Shown piece after piece: positions 22,440 through 31,837 of a DNA stretch of 41,214 nt; within the stretch, counting starts at the first letter, position 1; the number at the start of each line of letters is the position of its first letter. The notes beneath the pieces were generated by a model, which saw nothing but the letters and a program-made list of their open reading frames with translations, ran no database searches and was not told the origin of the DNA. The position numbers and the translations under genes are program-made. This DNA comes from Hirudo medicinalis (taxonomy: Eukaryota; Annelida; Clitellata; Hirudinida; Hirudinidae). Location: NCBI GenBank assembly GCA_011800805.1, contig MPNW01000142.1:39631-80844 (forward strand), in the 5' to 3' direction.

Positions 22440-23059
22440 TTAACAGTTTATTGGCCAATTTATCTAATATTCCTTATTCATTACATCGCTATAATTTTTT
22501 TACAAAAGGACAGCCCGAAGGGATGTACTCCCGCTGATGGGCTGCCTGTTCCAATGAAACAATTCAAAGCCAAATCTCACAAAAAGGAAGCAATCAGAAG
22601 TACAAAAAATTAAGGTAGCATTTCGACAACTGAAAATAGACTCACAACGGATAATCCACATGTGATGATTTCACTTATTTAAAATATATGATTTCTAAGA
22701 ATGTTTAAATACGGATATGAATTTAGAGGATGTAATGGTGAAGGGAATCGAAGAAAATATGCGAGGGCCAGAGCATTTCAACGAAAATTTTTGAGCGAGG
22801 TACGAGAAAGCTTCAGGCCTATACTTGTCCGAAAAACGCAAACTTTAAGAATGAATATCCGATGAACGTGTAAAATATTTTTTAAATGATCGAGGCAAGA
22901 GATTGTTGGCGTGTTTGAACACGAAGATGGCAGTCACAAATTAATTTATTTGGTAAATATTTAAAAGAGTTTTCATCAAAGGATAGCTCTTGAACCATTC
23001 CATGGCGATGCCTCTGACTTCATAGTAAATTAGTAAATCCCTTTCTGGTTGGTGTTGAG
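22440..23059 (-). mobile_element. Second LINE fragment, RT palm fused to C-terminus
   Basis: In the minus reading, a short RT palm segment (VRGIAMEWFKSYPLMKTL, 22960-23040) is followed almost at once by C-terminal CR1/jockey-type sequence (FVFKHANNLLPRSF, SLRFSDKYRPEAF, SGPRIFSSIPFTI). It then runs into a 3' UTR containing a cagccc...gggctg hairpin (22508-22545) and AATAAA near 22446. The YADD region is lost here too. The hAT MITE at 23060 abuts its 5' edge. Confidence 0.7.
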
Positions 23060-23292
23060 CAGACATGGGGCCAAGTACTGAGGTCAAAGTCCAAGTACCC
23101 AAGGTCCAAGTACGAGTACAAGTACAATTATCTGAAATCGGCACTCGAATACAAGTACAAATACCCCATGTCTGATTGGAACAAGTACTGAATTTTAAGG
23201 TAACGTACAATTGCAAGTACTCAAGGCCAAAGTGTAGCACTCGTACAAATACCTGAAATCGGTACTAATCGAGTACAAGTACCAAGTGTCTA
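23060..23292. mobile_element. Dimeric hAT-type MITE (233 bp)
   Basis: The termini are cagacatgggg on the left and the reverse complement of tagacacttgg on the right, both typical hAT ends. The flanking octamers gtgttgag (23052-23059) and ttgttgag (23293-23300) match at 7 of 8 bases, giving an 8-bp target duplication. Inside, two related halves (23060-23174 and 23175-23292) share tgaaatcgg and repeated acaagtac motifs. The first half is itself bounded by ccccatgtctg. It is non-coding. Confidence 0.82.
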
Positions 23293-23300
23293 TTGTTGAG

Positions 23301-24511
23301 AAAAGCAGAAGGAAGTAGGAAGCTAGCATTTGCCATAATATTCAGCGTAACTCATAATTAAACATTGACTCGAATGTTTACTTGATTTATGCTTTGCTGC
23401 ATTTTTCATTTGGAGCGTTCAGTGACATTTCCCATGCTTGACTTATCAACGATTTTGATCTTTCGGAAAATTACCTCTCCCGCTTTATTAGACGCACCAG
23501 TACTACTTTAATAAAAAGTTAGAATATGGCAATGGATCTATTATCACTATCATGCCCACTATTATGAGGCCATATGTAATAAGAATTTTACAGATTTAAT
23601 CGTTTTACAGACCTCCGTAAAATAGCTCTTACGAAAATAATAACTTTTGTTTACCCATTCTGAGTAAACCTCTAAAAAGTAAATATGAGTGGTGGCATCA
23701 ATTCTTTTGAATATTGACAAATAGAACATGCAGGAAACACATCACCAAAACATGTTTGCTTTGTATATGGTGATTACTTAATTACGAATGTCCTTCGTTT
23801 GATACTGTAACTAAGATTATGATTGAACCATGACATTACAAAAAAAAAATTTGTTCGCACTAAGAATTCAGGAAGAAACCGAACATTGATAAACTCACTT
23901 CTCATTTCCAAAGCTAACATATCTTGCAAGATTATGAACTATTTGCTTTTTTTTTGTTAAATTGTGAATTTAGTAAATTGAACATCTCAATAATTGTTTA
24001 TTAAGGATTCACTAACAGTGAACTACTAATATTTTATACGGGTCGTTGCCAAAATTTTTGTATCTTAAAAACACAAATTGAGAAACAAAAGAATTCTTAA
24101 AATATCCAAACTAATTAGGATTGTTGGAAACAGTGAAACAACTTTAAGAGGCAAGGTGGTCGTGTAGTCATCTATCTCAAGAGATAAAATGAAAAATAAA
24201 ATTCAACTTACATCTAAATCAAAACCTTATGAGTCAGTTATGAAATAATTTTTTTGCGTTTACTTTTATGTATCAGTTTTGAACTAGTGTCTAGAAGTGT
24301 TTTGGGAGATTCGAATGATCTTGTTTTTGTTGTTTATTATGCAGCGCGAAATTATGCAATGTTTGCATTGTGAAGTTACATTTAACTGTTATCAGTAAAA
24401 AAGCCTACAAGTCGAGGATTTCTTTGAATAGTTTAATACAATGCGTGTTTGTGTGCGTTGATAACAAAGCATTTTTTTTAAGGTTAACACATTTAATAGT
24501 TGCAACAAATC
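23301..24511. other. Upstream region of the ASH1 gene
   Basis: This is AT-rich sequence with no coding features. Any promoter or 5' UTR exon of the ASH1 gene should lie here. A T-rich tract ending in AAG at 24473-24482 could be a splice acceptor 30 bases before the ATG. No clear TATA box was seen. Confidence 0.4.
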
Positions 24512-27500
24512 ATGGATTCACAAGTTACTAAAGGCAAAAGGGGAAGACCGAAGGGATCTAAAAACAAGTCAAAGAATGATAATACTTCAACATTACATAA
24601 GTCGTTTGGATCATTCGAAGATAATACGAATACGGAGCAAAGTGCATTACGTCAGATGCAATCGTTTAGGAATTCGATTTTGGAACATTTGAAGGTAGAA
24701 TTGTTTGGTGAAGGAAATGACTCTGTGCTCCCAACACCTCCTATGAATTTATCATCATTGTTACCACCGACTGACACTCATTTAGAAAGCAGTTATGTAC
24801 ATTCTAGTTCCACTAAAATGGTTTCTAACTTGGGTTTGAAAGCACCAGCAGCTGAACGAAGTAATGGTGTTAGCAATGCACTTAACAAAAGTGCAATTGA
24901 AATGCAACCAAGGAAGAGGGGTCGACCAAGATTGAGCGAGGCTCAAAAGAAAAACAAAAATAAAAATCAGTCTATTGAATCTGAAAAATCTAACCATGTG
25001 CAAGACACAACTTGTACCACTGTCACGAACCAACCAATCTCAGAGGCAGAAGTGAACAAGGAAATTCCATTATTTAATCACATCAGCAGTTCACAGAACA
25101 AAGAACCAAATATCAAGAAAAATATAGCAGATCAATCTTTGCCATCTAACAAAGATTGCAATGATGTTAATAATAAAACCCCAGAACAGCCATTGCAATG
25201 TTTGATGTCTCCAGATGAACAAAACCTCAATGTAGAAAAGGAACATAGTGAGATGAGCCCACTTCTACCTAAACTTATGGCAGTAGAAGAAGTATTGCAA
25301 GGTTTAAGATTATCACAAACAAATATTTCTTGTCAATTAAAGGAAGGTGAGGATGGTTCAATATTAGCAGAAATATTTACAAAAGATTGCATGAAATCAA
25401 GTCTGAAGGCTTCTACCAGGTCAAAATTATTAAATTCTGACAAAGTACTTTCCTCCTTTTCATCCTTTTGCAAGAGACGAATGGTTAGAAAAAAATTGCA
25501 ACGAAATGAGTCAAAGATATTTTTGGAAAACTTGAGTGGCTATAATAATGCCACTTCTGCTCAAAAAAATAATTTTATTCTGAATCAAGCAAGTAATAAC
25601 AGTGTATTGGAGAAGGAGAACATTATGAAGATAAACAATGGTAGCTGCAAGATCATGAATGGTAATTCATTATTTTATAAGTGCAATAATTTTTTTCAAG
25701 TTCAATAAATGTCTGATTTTGTTTAACCTCAGATGCAGCGAGTCGATGTCAGAGAAGTTTAACTCGTGATAAACTTATCACAGAACCTCCGGAGCTCAGA
25801 TCAACAGGTGTTCAATGTAATGAGAGGAAAGATGTAGTTTCTGTCAAATCACAAACAAAGTTTATTTCCTACAAAGATGTGAGCATCCAAACGGACGCTG
25901 ATCTTAGAGAAAGCAGAAGAACTTCTGATGTTTCTGTCCGAGCAACGAGTTCTCAGGATATTTCTCTGTGCTCAAAGTGTCGTGGTGCTTTGGAAGCAGT
26001 AGCAAAGGAATATGGAAGTACTCAAAGTGAAATTCCTCCAAAACCAGCTCCAATGTTATCATCAAGTTTCTTTAATAATCTTAACCTCACAAATTTTAAT
26101 GGCCTAATTAGCAATCCGTCCGTACTCGAGGACACGGCCAACAACAAGGACTTGACCTTCAACTTACGTAGCAGTTTCTTCGATAGCACTTTTCTAAACG
26201 GACTCGTGACCGGAACGCCAACTTCAAAAGTTTCTCGAGAATGTCATTCGATCGCTTCAAAAGTCAATAATGACAGAGTTGTTTGCTTTCCTGAGGACAT
26301 TGGGATTCCATCATCTGCAGGAATCAATGGAAAACTATTAAGTGCTAACTTTCTAGATTGCCATAACGATCAGGGCAAAGACATTACAGGATCATTATTA
26401 TTGGACACCACTAGCACAATTGTGGAATCTGTAGGTGCTGCAACTGAAGCTACAAGACAGAAAGAGAAAGATGATTTCTTGGATACTGATGACGTTATCA
26501 TCAGAGGCAATATAGCATCGTCTACAAATCCAGGAGAATCTACTAGCGACGAGCAGGCGAACGTCGGAACGTTTTTGGACGAAGGCTTTATTAATGGTTG
26601 TTTGATTCGGATTGTCTGTGATTTTATGGGTGATTGAAATATGTGAAAATTCTTACAGAATTAAGCACTGATGCTCAACTTATAGATCAATCACTCAGAT
26701 CTGAGCAAGATGAGAAACACCTTGCAGTTTTGCAATTCCATAACTCTCACGTCGACGGAAGGAGTAGAAAGCGGAAGCGTTTGATTGATGGTGATGATGA
26801 CGGTGATGACTTTGTTTTGAGGAAACAGAGTAAAAGAATTTGTAGCCTCCCAGGTGGGAGTTATGGTCATGCAAGGTAGGAAAATCAATTGCTTTTAAGG
26901 AGTAAATGGTGACAGTTGATCAGGTTTTAGAATTTAGTTTTTGAATTCTTTTCATGTATTTAGCCGATCTTTTGAGTGCCTTTTGTATCCCAATGGGATG
27001 TGAAGGCACTTTTTAGTCGATCTACCACTTATATAGCGCCCCTAGCCGAGGGCGCTCCCTGGCGGTGCAGGCTGGGTTGCGAACACGACACATCACGACT
27101 GTTGCTATTACGACCGCATGCAGGAACGCAACCCATTCGGCCAACCTGCACGCCTTTTAAAGATTGAAATCATCAAAAAAGTGAATTATTGCTAATATTA
27201 AATAAGTTTAACTTTTAAAAAGCATTTCTGAGGTCAAGTTTAGTATTCCATCTAACCAGATGGTTTATTTTTAAGCGTGCAGGTTGGCCGAATGGGTTGC
27301 GTTCATGCATGCGGTCGTAATAGCAACAGTCGTAATGTGTCGTGTTCGCAACCCAGCCTGCACCGCCAGGGAGCGCCCTGGGTTAGGGGCGCTATATAAA
27401 TGGTAGATCGATTAAAGTGCCTTCACATCCCATTGGGATACAAAAGGCACTCAAAATATCGGCTAAATACACACAAGCGTAAATCTTTCCTCGTTCTTTC

Positions 27501-30500
27501 ATTTCATTGAAAAATGTTTCTCTAACATTGCAATCATGATTGCAGTCGAAAGCTCGATAATGAGAGAAAATATCGAGATTGCAAGAGATTTGTTGGAGAG
27601 GTAATTTGTAAGCTGAATATTTTTATTCAATTTATTCAATTTTAATCATCCTCTCATTCAGAAAGCAAAGCTCAAGTCACCTGTATACAAAAAGATTAGG
27701 AGATGTTAGTTATTGTAATAATTCATGCATATTTCTTAACCTGACGGTTGCACGTGATTATAATCTAGGCACATATGTTGATGCCAAGCCAATATGTAAA
27801 GATTATGAGCCTACTTCTTGTGATTGCAAAGTCGCTCATCCAGACGATCCTAAGGAAACGTGCTGTGGGGATTCTTGCTTGAATCGTCTGGTTTATACCG
27901 AGTGCCATCCATCCACTTGTCCCACAGGTGACAGGTGTTCCAATCGTAGAATTCAAAAGAAGCAATGGGTGGAAGGATTGATAAAGTTTCAGACCAAGGA
28001 TAGGGGTTATGGAGTTAAAACCTTCAAATCTCTCAGGCCAGGTTTGTTATTTGAAATAAATTACCTTTTGGAATTACCTCATTTGCAATTTTTTGTTTAC
28101 AAACAAATCCACAGGTCAATTCATAATCGAATATTGTGGTGAAGTGGTGAGTGAAAATGAATTCAAAAGACGAATGAGTCAGAATTATTGCAACGAGCGC
28201 CACCATTACTGCCTCAACCTCGACAGTGGAATGGTTATCGACGGTTACAGGATGGGCAACGTCAGTAGATTCATCAATCACTCCTGCCAACCAAATTGTG
28301 TCATGGAAAAATGGAACATCAATGGAGTGTACAGGATGGGATTATTTGCTTTGGAAACAATAAAATCAGGAGACGAACTCACTTATGATTACAACTTCCA
28401 TGCTTACAACGTCCGTTCGCAACAAATTTGCAAGTGTGGTTCAGAAAACTGTAGGGGAATGATGGCTGGAAAGAATCAGAAAATTAAAAAGAACGAGAAA
28501 AGCAAGCAGACCTCACTGAGGAAGCATTCTTTGAGGAAAGTCAGACCCGGTTATTTGAAAAATTCTCCTGCATCATTGAGACCAATGACAGTGAACATCC
28601 ATGCATCTTCAGCCACTGCATCATCAGTCTCATCAAAGACTGCCTCCTCCACAAAAGAAAGGATTTTTGCTCAGAAACAAAGATTATTCCTGCAAAGAAA
28701 TGTAAAAAAGGTCATGAAAATGAAATCAAATTCTAAGGCCTTGAAGAAGTTCAATAATTCAGGGTTACACCACCCCAACAGAAAAGAGGAAGGAATTGCA
28801 AAGGATTATGGATGCTTTTTGAAAAGTTTGCCAGGTCTGTTCAGTTGAATTGAAAGGATTTTTTCTAAATTAAAAGGTGCTGGTAAAAACAAATAAGAAA
28901 TTAAAACTGTTTTTTGTTTCAGGCTTTGAAAACATGTTTTCATTTGCAAAGAAACCATGTTTTAGGTTCCAAAATTTATTATTTAATTAAATATATTATA
29001 TAATAAGAACCAAATAATAATAATAAATCATCTTTCCAATGCAGAACTCAATAAATATGTCTGCTTCTGATTGCCTAATTGAGAGATTAAAACCACGATG
29101 TTTTGATATATTTATATATGTCATTTGATTTTCAGAGCTCCAAACGACAGAGCAAAGGAAAGCACATTAACACACATTTTCACCACAATTATCAACACCT
29201 TATCTGATGTGGATGGTTAGGAGGATGCTTTTGAACTTGTTTAACGTGATCTCTTATAAGGAATGTTTCGTTTGCAGCTAACTCTTTGTATGCAAATCGT
29301 CCCTCATTAAAAGGCTTAACCCTGCCAAAGTACCTCCAATTATTGCTTCAAGTAAAGTTAAAAATGATATATTTACTAATATTTATGCAATTTACGTTTT
29401 AGAGACCCTACTTTTGTGGCAACGGCACAGGAACCTCTGAGCCTCGAGGCCATATTGAACAATGTCCATCTATCTCACTATACAAGTTTCCAAGACTTTA
29501 ATGAAGATATCAACAAGTTGCTCGATCACATTCAGAAGCGGGAAGTTTTCAACGCGGACGTCGAAGATGCTCTTCTCGACGTGAAACGAGTGTACAAAGA
29601 AGCATCGAAGGATGTCATATCCCTCTACAGTGACATTGTTTTGAAACCTTTGCCTCCTCTGAAATCAAGGATGCCACTGGTACGAGGGAGCGAACCAACT
29701 AGGGAAGAACATCCTATCGAAGTTGATGCAACAAACAATTCATTTTCTGGTAATTGTTTTTGTTTTAAATTCTTTTGTGACTCAACATTTCTGTAGCATT
29801 ATTTCCTTCTGAACTTTCACAACAAAAAGCTGATTCAAGAGATGCAGAGGATGCAGAAGTGGAAGTGATAAGATGCGTCTGCAATATCTACAAAGACGAG
29901 GGTCTCATGATTCAATGCGAGAAGTGCGAGGTTAGAAGTCCATTTAACTAGTAATACACATAAGCACATAGTTTTGAATTTCTTAGCTCTAATGATTGAT
30001 AATTTTAATCTAAAAAAATATTACTTCTCAAAACATTTTGTTCCCATTTGTCAGAAGTGGCAACACTGCATGTGCATGAATGTCAAGGGTGACGAGGACC
30101 ATTACACTTGCGAGCTGTGTAGTCCTCGACCAATCAGCAAGGTGACCGTCGCTCGATGTTGACAACATTTTATTTCCATGCGATGATGCCTTGATAGTAT
30201 TTATTTGTTAGCATCAGTAAGGTTGGCTTTATTAGCTTAACATTATTTCACCCATAAAAATGACATTCTTGCAATTAATGCACTGTTAGTTCATCAACAT
30301 ACACTCTTTGCTATGACATCATTGCCTCTTAAGGAACAATGCACATTTGAATGTATTGTCTTAAGGAGGTCCTGTTGGTGCCTCAACCAGAAGATGCTCT
30401 GGCCCACTGCAGGTATTACATGACACTTATGAGGGATGACTACCTTCAAGTCAGGGTTGGTGAATGTGCCTATGTCACAAGAGAAGGATCAACCATTGAC

Positions 30501-31472
30501 ATCATGGCATTTAACAATCAAAGAAGCTCTCATCTCATTAGGGATCAATTAGATATTTTCAGAGTGGAAAGACTGTGGAGAAAGTACAGGTTTAAAAATT
30601 GTTTATTTGTAGCCAATATTGTATGTAATTGCCCAATCATTATTGATGATAAGCAAGTTGTTGATGATAAGCAAGGGTTGCAAACACTACACGACAACTG
30701 TTGCTTTCCACCTTTGCGTGCAGAATGCAACCCTCCCAGCCAATTAACTCAGTTTTGATCAGTTTTTGAGCTTCTTTAACTCAATGGTTTTTATTTGCTA
30801 TAATATTAACTAAATGGTCACTTAATTTGGAGTTTGTAATGTTTCATCGCAGTGGCGATGGCTTTGCATTTGGCCATTACTACATGAGGCCCCGCGAAAC
30901 ATTCCACGAGCCAAACAGGAAGTTTTACTCCAATGAAGTATTCCGAGCACCACTTTACCACGTCGTCCCATTGGAAGCCATCGTAGGAACCTGTTGTGTG
31001 ATGGACCCAGTGACATATTGCAAGGTAGCTTGCTTCCTACAGCACACCACCCCACCACTAGTCAATTCATTTGTCAATAAAGCGAAACCATGAATGCCTT
31101 TGCCAGAACATCCTTGCCATTTCTCTAGTTTTTTTTTTTTGCACAGGGTCACCCACTGGGAATAAAAACAGAAGACATTTACGTCTGTGAATTCAGAGTC
31201 GATAAGGCAGCCCGTCTGTTCAGCAGGATCAACAAGTCTCAGCACATGATCAACACAAACTCCTATTGCTTCCACCATTACCCCACCAAATTAAAACCCA
31301 AAAGAACATACATGGTCGTTGCCTTTATTAATTTATTTCTTTTTATGATTAATGTGATAAATATTATGAAGATGATTTAATATGGTTAATGTGATTGATA
31401 TGATTAATGTGAATTCTTCCATTTTAGGTTCATCAAGAAAACCATGGAGGTGGGCTAAACGGGCAGAGTTGA
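24512..31472 (+). CDS. ASH1L: ASH1-type histone H3K36 methyltransferase, 17 exons, 1557 aa
   Basis: This is a chromatin enzyme of the ASH1 family, whose SET domain methylates H3 Lys36 and opposes Polycomb silencing. Exons: 24512-25661, 25733-26596, 26659-26875, 27546-27600, 27662-27704, 27769-28041, 28115-28834, 28923-28965, 29136-29215, 29278-29329, 29403-29749, 29797-29930, 30055-30141, 30366-30589, 30853-31024, 31147-31314, 31428-31472. Every join keeps phase and the total divides by three. Domains: AT-hooks near residues 9-15 and 135-141; basic nuclear signal RKRKR in exon 3; Cys-rich AWS at about 780-835; SET with [10 protein letters not shown] (about 920) and ELTYDY (about 955); post-[13 protein letters not shown]; bromodomain-like about 1110-1250; PHD about 1300-1345; BAH about 1356-1500. 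The ATG at 24512 precedes the first AT-hook. The C-terminus is short after BAH. Introns are mostly 47-260 bp. Confidence 0.95.
26956..27153 (-). mobile_element. tRNA-derived SINE, copy B, in ASH1 intron 3
   Basis: This full-length copy (198 bp) lies antisense to ASH1. Box A and box B lie at its right-hand end, and the agtgcc/ggcact tail hairpin lies at its left. Compared with copy A it retains the A-B spacer (tgcatgcggtcgtaatagca on the sense strand). Confidence 0.88.
27275..27470 (+). mobile_element. tRNA-derived SINE, copy C, in ASH1 intron 3
   Basis: This copy is in the same orientation as ASH1. Box A (tggccgaatggg) is at 27285-27296 and box B (gttcgcaac) at 27344-27352, followed by a body and the agtgccttcacatccca / tgggat...aaggcact double hairpin. 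The hexamer aagcgt occurs at both edges (27273-27278 and 27475-27480) and may be a target duplication. It is almost identical to copy B but inverted, with about 120 bp between them. Confidence 0.9.
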
Positions 31473-31837
31473 CCTTTTGCGTGGAGATTTATGAAATGAG
31501 ACAATTGTAGTTTTTTTTCAATCAAATACTTACAAGTTTTTGAAATGAAGCACTTTGATGGGATGTTTGATCGCAGGATTAGCATGAATTTGCTCGAGCC
31601 AATTCCATGTCGGCACCGAATCCAAACTTTAATTTTTCATCTTTCAACGAAAGACAAGTACACTGACAAACATTTACTTGCATTTCATAATTGATCATGC
31701 ACTTTTTAGAAGAAAATAGATTATCAATTTTTGATTGTAATATGATGTGAGAAGCACGACACTGACAATAATTAACGCACGACTACAAGATGCTTTCAAC
31801 AAGTTGAGATTATATGGAACAATGTGCTTTTTCAGAG
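31473..31837. other. Convergent 3' intergenic spacer
   Basis: Only about 365 bp separate the stop codons of the ASH1 gene (plus) and the CEP350-like gene (minus), so their 3' UTRs must be short or overlap. A minus-strand ATTAAA at 31628-31633 is a possible polyadenylation signal for the CEP350-like gene. I saw no canonical AATAAA for ASH1. Confidence 0.5.

Noticed and set aside
24500..24511. Upstream TTG extension of the ASH1 first exon
   Set aside because: The first ATG at 24512 directly precedes the AT-hook, and no AUG lies in the extension.
27275..27360. Functional tRNA gene
   Set aside because: Box A and box B are recognisable but box B is altered (GTTCGCAAC), there is no acceptor stem, and the sequence is repeated three times with a common non-tRNA tail, so it is a SINE head.
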